Origin: Paracoccaceae bacterium Fryx2
GTDB lineage: Bacteria; Pseudomonadota; Alphaproteobacteria; Rhodobacterales; Rhodobacteraceae
Length of the DNA: 64,000 nucleotides
Assembly (NCBI GenBank): GCA_032334235.1
Contig: JAVSGI010000003.1
Location: 806,001 to 870,000, forward strand
Direction of reading: 5' to 3'
Part shown: in pieces, positions 53,611-63,789 of the stretch
How positions within the stretch are numbered: the first letter of the stretch is position 1
Layout: each line of letters begins with the position of its first letter
Translations under genes and position numbers: made by a program
Notes under the pieces: generated by a model
Database searches by the model: none
What the model was told of the DNA's origin: nothing
The model's input: the letters and a program-made list of their open reading frames with translations, nothing else

Positions 53611-55044
53611 TCATTCCTCACCGACCGGCCCAACCTCCTTGGGCAGGCGGATCAGGAACTCGGTGCCCTCGGCATCGCTGCGCAGGAGCTCGAGCCTGCC
53701 GCCATGGCCGCGCACCAGTTCGGCCGCGATGGCAAGGCCCAGGCCCGACCCGCCCTTGCGGGCACCGCCCTGGAATGCGGTGAACAGGTGCTCGCGCGCC
53801 CGGGCCGGAAGGCCGGGTCCGGTGTCGCCGACGCGGATCCACCACTCGGCATCGTCCTCGCCGCCCGATATCTCGATGGTGCCGGAACCGCCGCTCGACT
53901 CGATTGCCTGACGGGCGTTGCGCATCAGATTGTCCAGCACCCGGCGCAACTGCTCGGCATCGGCGCGGATCACCAGTCCCGGCGGCACGTCGATCAGCCG
54001 GGTGATCGCGCCGGTTTCCGCCAGCCCCTCGCCTTCGGCGATCTCCTCGGCCAGCGGCCGCAGGGCAAAGCGCGTCAACGTCGGGGCCGGCTCCTCCGCC
54101 CGCCCGAAGGTCAGCGTCGATTCGCACAGGCTCACCGCCCGGCTGATGGACGCCACCAGCTTGGGCAGGGCCCGCGCCACCACCGGGTCGGCGCTGTCCT
54201 CGATCCGGTCGGCGAACAGCTGGGCCGTGGTCAGGATGTTGCGCAGATCGTGGCTGATCCGCGCCACCGCCCCGCCCAGCTGCGCCAGCCGCTCCTTCTG
54301 CTTCAGCGCGCCGGTCAACTGCCGCTGCATCGATTCCAGCGCCTCTTCCGCCACCCGCAGTTCCGTCACCCGCGCCGAAGGGGTGATGACCCGCCGCCCG
54401 TCCTCGGGCGCCTCGGCATAGGCCTGCATGTGCCGCACCACCCGGCGGATCGGCAGCACCATCAGGCGGCGCACCGCCAGAAACAGCATTCCCGCCGTCA
54501 CCACCGAAATCAGCGCCGACAGCACCAGGATGCGCAGCCCGTAGTCCAGCATGGCCCGGCGCAGCGGCGCGCTTTCCATCGTGACCTCGATCAGCAGCCC
54601 CGCCCGCTGCACCGGATTGCCGATCACCCGGATCACGTGCGGCACCGGATCCACCAGCGCCACGACCGCATCGCGGATCAACTCCCACGGCCCCAGCAGG
54701 CGCAAGTCATAGGTCGCACTGATCGGCGCAGGGATCGGCGACGACAGAACCAGTTGCCGCACCTCGTCGCGCCGCAGCACGACGTTGAACACCCCGGCGT
54801 TCGACAGAAGTTCAGCTTCAAGCTCGGGGCTGATCATCTGGTCGGTCGCCAGCAGCGCCAGCGAGGCGATCTGCGCCTTCTCCAGCCGCAAGAGCAGATA
54901 ATCCTCGCGGAACCGCGCAATCGACGGCACGAAAATCAGCACTTCGGCCAGCATGACAAAGGCCACCGTCAGCAGCAGGAACCGCCCCGACAGGCTGTTC
55001 AACCCCATGCCGCGCCTGAAAGCCAAACCGCTGCCCCTTCTCAT
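53611..55044 (-). CDS. Two-component sensor histidine kinase
   Basis: A 477-residue membrane kinase. Transmembrane helices at ~20-45 (FLLLTVAFVMLAEVLIFVPS) and ~170-195 bound a periplasmic domain. A HAMP-like linker follows, then the H-box ISHDLRNILTTAQL with its phospho-accepting His (near residue 265). The ATP-binding domain has NLMRNARQAIES (N), VGDTGPGLPARA (G1) and GSGLGLAIAAELVRGHGG (G2). No response regulator gene lies next to it. The start could be ATG 55044 or the Met at residue 13. Confidence 0.88.
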   Translation of the reverse strand: MRRGSGLAFRRGMGLNSLSGRFLLLTVAFVMLAEVLIFVPSIARFREDYLLLRLEKAQIASLALLATDQMISPELEAELLSNAGVFNVVLRRDEVRQLVLSSPIPAPISATYDLRLLGPWELIRDAVVALVDPVPHVIRVIGNPVQRAGLLIEVTMESAPLRRAMLDYGLRILVLSALISVVTAGMLFLAVRRLMVLPIRRVVRHMQAYAEAPEDGRRVITPSARVTELRVAEEALESMQRQLTGALKQKERLAQLGGAVARISHDLRNILTTAQLFADRIEDSADPVVARALPKLVASISRAVSLCESTLTFGRAEEPAPTLTRFALRPLAEEIAEGEGLAETGAITRLIDVPPGLVIRADAEQLRRVLDNLMRNARQAIESSGGSGTIEISGGEDDAEWWIRVGDTGPGLPARAREHLFTAFQGGARKGGSGLGLAIAAELVRGHGGRLELLRSDAEGTEFLIRLPKEVGPVGEE

Positions 55045-55109
55045 TGGCCAAAATACCCTCGGGGGGTCCGGGGGCAGACAGCCCCCCGGCCTTTCCGCGG
55101 ATACCGCGC

Positions 55110-56528
55110 TCAGGGCAGGTGGCGCTGCACCAGCCCCACCACCCGCTTAACCAGAGGGTTATCAAAGAGACGCGGGGAAAAATAGGCTCCTGCGGCACGT
55201 TTCGACACTTCGCCCAGTGTAGGGTAAGGCAAGACCATCCCGGCCAGCGCGCCAAGCTTCAGCCGGGCCGCAATCGCCAGCGCCCAGAGCCCGATCAGCT
55301 CGCCCGCCTGCGCGCCCGCGATCGAGACGCCGACCGGCCTGCCGCGCACCACCATGACCTTGATCAGCCCCTGCGTCGCCCCCGCCGCCACCGCGCGGTC
55401 GTTGTGGGCAAACTCCTGCCGCAGCACGGTCAGCGCCGCGCCATGCGCCTTGCGCGCCTCGGCCTCGGTCAGCCCTAACTGCGCCAGTTCCGGGTCGGTG
55501 TAGGTCACCCAGGGGATATGCGCGGTTGCGGCCCTGGCGGGCAGGCCGAACAGCATCTGCCGGATCACCACCCCCGCGTGGTAGCCCGCGACATGGGTGA
55601 ACTGCAGCCCCCCTGCCGCGTCGCCGACGGCGTAAACCCGCTTGTTGGTCGAGCGCAGGTCCGCCCCCACCGTCACGCCGCGCCGGGTGAAGGCCACGCC
55701 TGCGGCCTCCAGGTTCAGCCCGTCCAGCGCCACCTGACGCCCCACGGCCAGCAGCAGGTGCGAGCCTGAAACCGTGGACCCGTCGCCCAGCGCCACCTCG
55801 ATAGCCCCCGCGACCCCCGACAGCCGGACCACCGGCACGCCCTCCAGAATCGTCACCCCTTCCGCCCGCAACGCGTCCAGCACTACGGCCGCCGTCTCGG
55901 GGTCATCGCGGCCCAGAGCTTTCGCCGCCTCGATCACCGTCACCCGGCAGCCCAGCCGCCGGTGCGCCTGCGCCATTTCAATGCCGATCGGCCCGCCGCC
56001 GATGATGACCAGATGTTCTGGCCGCTCGCGCAGCGCGAAGATGGTCTCATTGGTCAGATACGGCACCCCCTCCACCCCCGGAATCGGCGGGATCAGCGGG
56101 CGCGAGCCGGTGGCGATGACGAAGCGCCGCGCCTCGATCACCTGCCCGTCGGCCTCCAGCGTGGTGGGCGAGGTGAAGCGGGCAAAGGCGCGAATCACGG
56201 TAACGCCCAGCCCCTCGAACCGTTCCTGGCTATCCACCGGCGCGATGGTCGCAATCACCCGCGCGACGTGGTCCTTCACGGCGGCAAAGTCGATCTCGGG
56301 CACCACCGGCGTGATGCCGAACGGCGCGCCGGTGGTCATGGCATGGGCCTGTTTCGCCGCCGCCAGCAGCGCCTTCGATGGCACGCAGCCTGCGTTCAGG
56401 CAGTCGCCGCCCATCTCGCCCGCCTCGACCAGGACGACGCGCGCCCCCATTTGCACCGCCCCCGCCGCCACCGACAGCCCGCCCGAGCCTGCGCCGATCA
56501 CGCAGATATCCGTCTTTATCGTGGTCAT
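55110..56528 (-). CDS. Pyridine nucleotide-disulfide oxidoreductase (FAD/NAD(P))
   Basis: A 472-residue flavoprotein of the lipoamide dehydrogenase/mercuric reductase class. The FAD fold VIGAGSGGLSVAAGAVQMGA is followed by the redox-active disulfide GGDCLNAGCVPSK (Cys43, Cys48), NAD fold LVIIGGGPIGIEMAQAHRR, and FAD site YAVGDAAGG. The catalytic C-terminal His-Glu of lipoamide dehydrogenase is not evident: in its place is GMVLPYPTLGEVSKRAAGAY, which resembles uncharacterised mercuric reductase-like proteins. It adjoins the TVP38 gene (1-base gap), as in many alphaproteobacteria. Confidence 0.85.
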   Translation of the reverse strand: MTTIKTDICVIGAGSGGLSVAAGAVQMGARVVLVEAGEMGGDCLNAGCVPSKALLAAAKQAHAMTTGAPFGITPVVPEIDFAAVKDHVARVIATIAPVDSQERFEGLGVTVIRAFARFTSPTTLEADGQVIEARRFVIATGSRPLIPPIPGVEGVPYLTNETIFALRERPEHLVIIGGGPIGIEMAQAHRRLGCRVTVIEAAKALGRDDPETAAVVLDALRAEGVTILEGVPVVRLSGVAGAIEVALGDGSTVSGSHLLLAVGRQVALDGLNLEAAGVAFTRRGVTVGADLRSTNKRVYAVGDAAGGLQFTHVAGYHAGVVIRQMLFGLPARAATAHIPWVTYTDPELAQLGLTEAEARKAHGAALTVLRQEFAHNDRAVAAGATQGLIKVMVVRGRPVGVSIAGAQAGELIGLWALAIAARLKLGALAGMVLPYPTLGEVSKRAAGAYFSPRLFDNPLVKRVVGLVQRHLP

Positions 56529-56529
56529 C

Positions 56530-57252
56530 TCAGGCCCCCTTGCGCCGCTTCAGCAGGATCGGCAGCGCCGACAGCGCGGCGAGGCCCAGAATCGGCAGCA
56601 GCACATGCGGCGCGAAGATGATGCCCAGATCGGGCGCCGCGCCGCGCGCGAACACCTCGCCCAGCCCCGACCCGACCGAGGTGAACACCAGCGCACCCGG
56701 AATGATGCCAAGCCCCGTGGTGATGGCAAAGCGCGACAGGCGCACCCCCAGAAACGCCGGAATCAGGTTGGCCAGAAAGAACGGCACCACCGGCACCAGC
56801 CGCATCATCAGCAGCACCGACCATTCGTTTTCGCGCAGCCCCGCCTGCAGCTTCGCCACCATGCCGCCGCGCGCCTCCAGCCGTGCGGCGAAACGGTCGC
56901 CGAACCCGCTGCGGGCGGCCAGAAAGATCGCCACCGCGCCGATGGTGGCCGCCACCACGTTGAAGACCACGCCGGGAAACAGCCCGAACAGAAAGCCGCC
57001 CGTCAGCGTCGCCACCGTCGCCCCTGGCAGGCTGAAAGCCACGATGGCGACGTAAGCCGCCATGAAGCCCAGCACAGCCAGCCCATAATTCGCATCGCGG
57101 AACGCCAGCAGGTCGGCACGGTTTTCCGCCAGAACGGCAAAGCTGATATGGTCGCGCAGCGCAAACGCGCCGATGGCGGCAACCACGAGGATAAGCAGGA
57201 AAGGCAGTTTCCGGCCGATGCCCGTGGGTTGCGCGTTGGTCATCTCGGGCAT
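56530..57252 (-). CDS. TVP38/TMEM64-family membrane protein
   Basis: A 240-residue polytopic protein of the SNARE-associated (DedA-superfamily) fold. Core segments are FSLPGATVATLTGGFLFGLF, GAVAIFLAARSGFGDRFAAR, LMMRLVPVVPFFLANLIPAF and GIIPGALVFTSVGSGLGEVF. AGGAGAAA precedes ATG 57252. The next gene starts 1 base after its stop. It may move lipid or support membrane homeostasis; the link with a disulfide oxidoreductase is recurrent but unexplained. Confidence 0.85.
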   Translation of the reverse strand: MPEMTNAQPTGIGRKLPFLLILVVAAIGAFALRDHISFAVLAENRADLLAFRDANYGLAVLGFMAAYVAIVAFSLPGATVATLTGGFLFGLFPGVVFNVVAATIGAVAIFLAARSGFGDRFAARLEARGGMVAKLQAGLRENEWSVLLMMRLVPVVPFFLANLIPAFLGVRLSRFAITTGLGIIPGALVFTSVGSGLGEVFARGAAPDLGIIFAPHVLLPILGLAALSALPILLKRRKGA

Positions 57253-57443
57253 CGCTTTCTCCTGCTGCTGCCCGGCCAAGATGGGCGACAAGCCGGGGGC
57301 AGCGATAGGCCCTATCACGCGGCCTTGATCCCGGCGAAGGATTTGCGACGGGATTGGCGCCCCAGTGAAACAATTGCCCCGGCCCGCCGACGATCGGTCA
57401 GCCCAGAGCGGTGAATTGTTGCAGGAAATCGGTCCGCTGCGAA

Positions 57444-57472
57444 TTGACTTGGGGCGCATCCGACCGTAAAGG
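57444..57472 (+). promoter_or_regulatory. Candidate promoter of rpmH-rnpA-yidD
   Basis: TTGACT (57444-57449), 17-base spacer, TAAAGG (57467-57472), about 80 bases before rpmH. Confidence 0.4.
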
Positions 57473-57552
57473 ACGGGCTTCGAACACATGCGGCCCCCGT
57501 TGTCCGGCGAATCCTGACGACTCTGGCTGCTTTACGTCTGATGGAGACCGCG

Positions 57553-57687
57553 ATGAAGCGCACTTTTCAACCGTCGAACCTGGTCCGCGCACGGCGCCAC
57601 GGCTTCCGCGCCCGCATGGCCACCAAAGGCGGCCGTCTGGTGCTGGCGGCCCGCCGCGCCAAGGGCCGCAAGAAGCTGTCGGCCTGA
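57553..57687 (+). CDS. rpmH: 50S ribosomal protein L34
   Basis: A 44-residue basic ribosomal protein with the family sequence [20 protein letters not shown] ... [11 protein letters not shown]. First gene of the conserved rpmH-rnpA-yidD-yidC neighbourhood. It is near the chromosome origin in many bacteria but not necessarily here. AGACCG-type upstream context; ATG 57553 is the family start. Confidence 0.97.
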   Translation: MKRTFQPSNLVRARRHGFRARMATKGGRLVLAARRAKGRKKLSA

Positions 57688-57717
57688 TCCATCCGGCCCT
57701 GCAAGGGGACTGATGAC

Positions 57718-58143
57718 ATGACACCGCCGGAGGCGACAGGCACCCGCAGCAATGCCGGGGCCGAACCGCCCCCGGCGGTTTCCGTTCGCCCGCGGCCTGC
57801 AATGCAGGTGATGGCGAAACGCGCCGATTTCCTGCGCGCGGCACAGGCGCGGCGGCAGGGCACCGCAGGGTTCCTGTTGCAGGCCCGGCGGCGCGGCGAC
57901 GACAGCGTGCTGGTGCGCATCGGTTTCACCTGCTCCAAGAAGATCGGCAACGCCGTCGCCCGCAACCGCGCGAAGCGCCGCCTGCGCGAGATTGCGCGGG
58001 CGGTACTGCCCGGGCTTGCGCGGCCCGGCTGGGATTATGTGCTGGTCGGCCGGCCCGGCGCCACCATCGACCGCCCCTTCGCCGCGCTGCTGACCGATCT
58101 GGAAACCGCGCTGCGACAGGTCCACCGCGAGAGCGCGAAATGA
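57718..58143 (+). CDS. rnpA: Ribonuclease P protein component
   Basis: 141 residues. It helps the RNase P RNA mature tRNA 5' ends. The typical motif [20 protein letters not shown] is at residues ~70-90. About 28 N-terminal residues before [15 protein letters not shown] are unusual; translation may start later at Met 29 or Met 32. It overlaps yidD by 4 bases. Confidence 0.93.
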   Translation: MTPPEATGTRSNAGAEPPPAVSVRPRPAMQVMAKRADFLRAAQARRQGTAGFLLQARRRGDDSVLVRIGFTCSKKIGNAVARNRAKRRLREIARAVLPGLARPGWDYVLVGRPGATIDRPFAALLTDLETALRQVHRESAK

Positions 58144-58412
58144 CCCCGCTGGCGCATCTGGTGGCCCTGCCGGTGCGCGCCTACCGGCTGCTGCTCAGCC
58201 CCTGGGTCGGGCACGGCTGCCGCTTTCAGCCGACGTGCAGCGCCTATGCGATGGAGGCGCTTGACCGGCACGGCGCGCTGAAGGGCAGCTATCTGACCGT
58301 TCACCGCCTCTGCCGCTGCCACCCCTGGGGCGGGCAGGGCTACGACCCGGTGCCGGGAGCCGACCCCGACCACGACGCAGGTCGCCCGCACGACCCTTCG
58401 CCGCATGGCTGA
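58140..58412 (+). CDS. yidD: Membrane protein insertion efficiency factor YidD
   Basis: A 90-residue protein with the family pattern: [47 protein letters not shown]. Associates with the inner membrane and assists YidC. ATG 58140 overlaps the rnpA stop. Confidence 0.95.
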   Translation: MTPLAHLVALPVRAYRLLLSPWVGHGCRFQPTCSAYAMEALDRHGALKGSYLTVHRLCRCHPWGGQGYDPVPGADPDHDAGRPHDPSPHG

Positions 58413-58499
58413 CGCCCGTTGCACTGCTTGACCCGCGCTTGACGCGGCCAATCACCGTTCAATATGGCAAGGCCAGACCACCCGCGAAAGGTGCCCGCC

Positions 58500-59390
<891 letters not shown>

Positions 59391-59444
59391 CGAAGCCATC
59401 AGCCTGATTCTCTAGTCTGCCCCGGACAGGGGTGGTCTTGCCCC

Positions 59445-61013
59445 ATGGCGAAGCGGGGTCGGGCCATGCAGAACCGGATTGCGGCAGAAGTTTCAGGGCA
59501 GCTGGTCAGGCTGGGCGCGCAGCTGCGCAGACCGGAGCTGATGGTTTTCCTGCCGGCTGTCACATTGGCCGCCTTCTGGCTCGGCGGGGAAAAGGCGCTG
59601 ATTCTGGCCGCGCTGGGGATGCCGCTGCTCTTCGCGATCGCCGGGGCCTTCCGCTTTCACGACCCCGCCCCGCCGCCGCTGCCCGACGGGCTGAGCGGGC
59701 TGGCCCTGCGTCCGCAGATCATCTCGGCGCTGGATTCGGTGCTGCGCGACACCGCGATCACCGGCAAGACCACGGCCTGCCTCGTGGTGCAGTTCGACGA
59801 TGCCGCCATCCTGCTGGATCGTCACGGCCGCGCGGCACAGACCGAGGTGCTGGGTCGCAGCGCCGAGCGGATATGTTCGGCGCTGCGCGAAGGCGATACG
59901 GTGGCGCGGCTGGAAGGCGGCGGCTTCGCCATCGCGCTTGGCGCCCAGCGGCGGATCGACCTCGAGGTGATGGTGCAGCTTGCCGCACGCCTGCAGGCGG
60001 CGCTTTCGCCGCCGATCAGCATCGACGCGGCACGGCTTTATGTCACCACTTCCATCGGCTTCTGCCTCGGCGTGCGCGCGCCGGAACCGACGGGTCGGGC
60101 GCTGCTCGATGCCGCGCAGGTCGCCGCGGACGAGGCGGTTCGCAACGGCCCCGGGGCCATTCGCGCCTTTGCCCCCGACATGGCGCGCAACCGCGCCGAC
60201 CGCGACGCGTTTCGTGCCGTGCTGGAAACCGCGCTGGATGAAGGCCAGATCCGGCCGCATTTCCAGCCGCAGGTTTCCACCGATACCGGCTGCATTTCGG
60301 GGTTCGAGGCGCTGGCGCGCTGGCACCACCCCGAACGCGGTCTGGTCTCGCCCGCCGAATTCCTGCCCGCGATCGAGGAGGCGGGCCTGTCGGAACGGCT
60401 GGGCGAGGTGATCCTGTATCACGCGCTGGCGGCCCTTGTGCGCTGGGACAAGGCGGGGCTCAGGGTTCCGACCGTGGGCGTGAACTTTTCCGCCGCCGAA
60501 CTGCGCAACCCGCGCCTGACCGAAAAGCTGAAATGGGAACTCGACCGGTTCGACCTGACGCCCGAGCGGCTTTCGGTGGAAATACTGGAAACCGTGGTGG
60601 CCGAAACCGACAATGACGTGATCGTGCACAACATCGCGGCTCTGGCCAGGCTGGGCTGCGGCATCGACCTTGACGACTTCGGCACCGGCCATGCGTCGAT
60701 CACCAACATCCGCCGTTTTGCCGTGCGCCGCATCAAGATCGACCGCAGTTTCGTGACCAAGGTCGACGAAGACCGCGAACAGCAGAAAATAGTGTCGGCC
60801 GTGCTCTCGCTTGCCGAACGGCTCGGGCTGGAAACGCTGGCCGAAGGCGTGGAAACGCCCGGAGAACACGCCATGCTGGCGCAACTGGGCTGCGGCCATG
60901 TTCAGGGATTCGGCATCGCCCGGCCGATGGCGTTCGAGGATACCGCCGAGTGGATCGCGCGGCATCGCGCCCGCCAGACCGCCGCGCCGAAGATCGGCCA
61001 CCGGGCCGGATGA
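59445..61013 (+). CDS. Membrane-anchored degenerate GGDEF - EAL protein (c-di-GMP phosphodiesterase)
   Basis: 522 residues. Two N-terminal hydrophobic segments (LMVFLPAVTLAAFWLGGEKA and LILAALGMPLLFAIAGAF) are followed by a GGDEF-like region (~80-250) whose active site reads EGGGFAI rather than GGDEF. It is thus probably non-cyclase and may bind GTP. The EAL domain (~255-505) is intact: FEALARW, NFSAAELRNP, EILETVVAE, DLDDFGTGHASITN, KIDRSFV and EGVETPGEH. The metal-binding residues are all present, so it should hydrolyse c-di-GMP. The start may be Met1 or Met8 (59466). Confidence 0.88.
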   Translation: MAKRGRAMQNRIAAEVSGQLVRLGAQLRRPELMVFLPAVTLAAFWLGGEKALILAALGMPLLFAIAGAFRFHDPAPPPLPDGLSGLALRPQIISALDSVLRDTAITGKTTACLVVQFDDAAILLDRHGRAAQTEVLGRSAERICSALREGDTVARLEGGGFAIALGAQRRIDLEVMVQLAARLQAALSPPISIDAARLYVTTSIGFCLGVRAPEPTGRALLDAAQVAADEAVRNGPGAIRAFAPDMARNRADRDAFRAVLETALDEGQIRPHFQPQVSTDTGCISGFEALARWHHPERGLVSPAEFLPAIEEAGLSERLGEVILYHALAALVRWDKAGLRVPTVGVNFSAAELRNPRLTEKLKWELDRFDLTPERLSVEILETVVAETDNDVIVHNIAALARLGCGIDLDDFGTGHASITNIRRFAVRRIKIDRSFVTKVDEDREQQKIVSAVLSLAERLGLETLAEGVETPGEHAMLAQLGCGHVQGFGIARPMAFEDTAEWIARHRARQTAAPKIGHRAG

Positions 61014-61183
61014 CCGGAGGCCGGGCCCGCGCCGGACAGGAACGCGCGGCCTTACGCCGCAAAGCCTCGGGCGGCGGGGTCCAAAGCGACCGGCAGGCCC
61101 TCGCCCGGGGGAAAACCGCTTGACCTTTCGCCCCCCCTTCTGTTGAACCACCGCAGACCCTGAACAGGAACGGTGGCTGTCCG

Positions 61184-63040
61184 ATGGACGATCAGAACAA
61201 GAATCTCATCCTGGCAACGGCGCTCAGCTTCTTCGTGATTCTGGTGTGGTTCGTGCTTTTCCCGCCGACCGAACCGGTTGTCGACCCCAATGCCCCGGCG
61301 GCCATCACCGCGACCCAGACAACCACGCCGGAAGCAGGCGCAGCCGCCCCGACCGAGGCCGCCCTCGCCCAGCCCGAGGCGCCACGTCTGACGATCGACA
61401 CGCCGCGCCTGTCGGGCTCGATCTCGATGCTGGGCGGGCGGATCGACGACCTGCTGCTGAAAGGCTATCGCGAAACGCTGGACGACACGTCCCCGCTCGT
61501 GCGGCTGTTGTCGCCGGTCGGGCAGCCCAACGCCTATTACGCGCTTTACGGCTGGGCACCCGGCGGGCCCCTTGGGTTCGAGGATGTTCCGGGCGCAAAT
61601 ACCGAATGGACCCTGGCGGCCGGGGCAACCTTGGCCCCCGGCCAGCCGGTGACCCTGCGCTGGGAAAACGGCAAGGGGCTGGTCTTCACCCGCCAGATCG
61701 CCGTCGATGACCGCTACATGTTCACCGTGACCGACGGGGTCGAGAACACCACCGGCGCCGAGGTCAAGCTTGCCCCCTACGGTATTGTGGCCCGCCATGG
61801 AAAGCCGGTGGGGTTACAGAACTTCTTCGTTCTGCACGAAGGTGTTGTGGGTCGCGCCGATGGCGAACTGACGGAGATGAAATACAAGGACCTGTTGGAT
61901 CTGCCGCTGGTGCAACGAGAGGCGGCGCAGGCCGAATTGGTCGAGGCGGCGACCGATGGCTGGATAGGATTCACCGACAAGTACTGGATGACGACGCTGA
62001 TCCCGCAGGCCGGGGCACCCTTCACCAGCGTGATGAAATACGTGCCCGGCGCCGACATCTATCAGGTCGAGACCCGCCAGCCGGTGGTGACGGTCGCTGC
62101 CGGGGCCAGGGCCGAAACCAGTTCGCGTCTGTTCGCCGGTGCCAAGGAATGGGAGACGATCCGCGGCTATCAGGACGCGACAGGGCCCGCCGCCAACAGC
62201 GAACCCGTCGCCGGTTTCATCGATTCGATCGACTGGGGCTGGTTCTACTTCCTGACGAAGCCGATCTTCGCGGTGCTGCACTGGCTGCACGGCCTGATCG
62301 GCAACATGGGTCTGGCGATCATCGGTCTGACTGTTGTGCTGAAGGCGCTTGTGCTGCCGCTGGCCTACAAATCCTATGTTTCGATGGCGCGCATGAAGGA
62401 ACTGCAGCCCGAGATGGAGGCGCTGAAGGAACGCGCGGGCGACGACAAGCAGATGATGCAGCGCGAGATGATGCGGCTCTACAAGGAAAAGAAGGTCAAC
62501 CCGGCCGCGGGCTGTCTGCCGATCCTGATCCAGATCCCGATCTTCTTCTCGCTCTACAAGGTGATCTTCGTAACCATCGAGTTGCGGCACGCGCCGTTCT
62601 TCGGCTGGCTGAACGACCTGTCCGCGCCCGACTCGTCGTCGATCTACAACTTCTTCGGCCTCGCTCCCTGGGGCGTTCCCGAAGCGGGGTCGATCATGGC
62701 GCTGATCTTCATCGGGGTGCTGCCGATCCTGCTCGGCATCTCGATGTGGCTGCAGCAGAAACTGAACCCGGCCCCCACCGACCCGACGCAGCAGATGATC
62801 TTCGCCTGGATGCCCTGGGTGTTCATGTTCATGCTGGGCGGCTTTGCCAGCGGGCTGGTGGTGTACTGGATCACCAACAACGTGATCACCTTCATCCAGC
62901 AGTATGTCATCATGCTCAGCCACGGCCACAAGCCGGACCTTTTCGGCAACATCAAGTCCGGCTTCAAGAAAAAGCCGCCGGTGGTGAAGGCCGCGAATGA
63001 CACGGGCCCCCCGACGAAGAAGAGCACGGGCAAGAAATGA
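61184..63040 (+). CDS. yidC: Membrane protein insertase YidC
   Basis: 618 residues. The N-terminal helix NLILATALSFFVILVWFVLF is followed by a large periplasmic domain (~60-330). The insertase core begins at KPIFAVLHWLHGLIGNMGLA; LAYKSYVSMARMKELQPEME, AAGCLPILIQIPIFFSLYKV and QMIFAWMPWVFMFMLGGFAS are typical. It inserts proteins into the inner membrane with or without SecYEG. The C-terminus is basic. It overlaps the MOSC gene by 4 bases. Confidence 0.96.
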   Translation: MDDQNKNLILATALSFFVILVWFVLFPPTEPVVDPNAPAAITATQTTTPEAGAAAPTEAALAQPEAPRLTIDTPRLSGSISMLGGRIDDLLLKGYRETLDDTSPLVRLLSPVGQPNAYYALYGWAPGGPLGFEDVPGANTEWTLAAGATLAPGQPVTLRWENGKGLVFTRQIAVDDRYMFTVTDGVENTTGAEVKLAPYGIVARHGKPVGLQNFFVLHEGVVGRADGELTEMKYKDLLDLPLVQREAAQAELVEAATDGWIGFTDKYWMTTLIPQAGAPFTSVMKYVPGADIYQVETRQPVVTVAAGARAETSSRLFAGAKEWETIRGYQDATGPAANSEPVAGFIDSIDWGWFYFLTKPIFAVLHWLHGLIGNMGLAIIGLTVVLKALVLPLAYKSYVSMARMKELQPEMEALKERAGDDKQMMQREMMRLYKEKKVNPAAGCLPILIQIPIFFSLYKVIFVTIELRHAPFFGWLNDLSAPDSSSIYNFFGLAPWGVPEAGSIMALIFIGVLPILLGISMWLQQKLNPAPTDPTQQMIFAWMPWVFMFMLGGFASGLVVYWITNNVITFIQQYVIMLSHGHKPDLFGNIKSGFKKKPPVVKAANDTGPPTKKSTGKK

Positions 63041-63789
63041 CCCTGCGGCTGGCGCATATCTGCCGCCACCCCATCAAGGCCCACGGACGCGAAGACCTCG
63101 CGTCCGTTCGGCTTTCGGCGGAGGCGTGCCTGCCGTGGGACCGGCATTGGGCCGTGGCCCATGCGGCGTCGACTTTCGATCGCGCGGCTCCGGAATGGAC
63201 ACCGTGCAGCCAGTTCCAGCGCGCCGCCCGCACCCCCACCCTGATGGCAATCTCGGCGTCCTATGACGAAGCCACAGGCCGGATGCATCTGCGCCACCCG
63301 GACCTGCCCGACCTCGATTTCCTGCCCGAGACCGAAGGCGCGCGGCTGATCAACTGGCTGGCCCCGATCAGCCCGCAGGATGCTTTCCGCCCCGTGGCGC
63401 TGGTGAAGGCGCCGGGGCGGGGCATGACCGACAGCGATTTTCCTTCGGTGTCGATCAAGAATCTCGCGTCGAATGCGGCGCTTTCGGCGCATCTGGGCGT
63501 CGCACTGTCACGCCACCGCTGGCGCGGCAACCTGTGGCTCGACGGTCTGGCTTCCTGGGCCGAGTTCGACCTGATCGGCCGCAGCCTGCGGATCGGTGAT
63601 GCGGTGCTGGAGGTGCGCGAGGCCATCGGGCGCTGCAAGGCAACAACCGCAGACCCCGAAACCGGGATTGTGGACGCCGATACCCTGGCCGGATTGCGCG
63701 CACTGATCGGCGCGCAGCACTTCGGCGTCTATGCCGTCGTCACCAATGGCGGCAGCATCGCCGTGAACGCCCCCGTGGAGGTCCTGTGA
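63037..63789 (+). CDS. MOSC-domain protein
   Basis: 250 residues with the MOSC N-terminal strand [20 protein letters not shown] and the C-terminal MOSC fold ([40 protein letters not shown]). A conserved Cys ([15 protein letters not shown]) matches the sulfur-carrier Cys of MOSC proteins that handle molybdenum-cofactor substrates. ATG 63037 overlaps the yidC stop; its GTGA end overlaps engB. Confidence 0.88.
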   Translation: MTLRLAHICRHPIKAHGREDLASVRLSAEACLPWDRHWAVAHAASTFDRAAPEWTPCSQFQRAARTPTLMAISASYDEATGRMHLRHPDLPDLDFLPETEGARLINWLAPISPQDAFRPVALVKAPGRGMTDSDFPSVSIKNLASNAALSAHLGVALSRHRWRGNLWLDGLASWAEFDLIGRSLRIGDAVLEVREAIGRCKATTADPETGIVDADTLAGLRALIGAQHFGVYAVVTNGGSIAVNAPVEVL

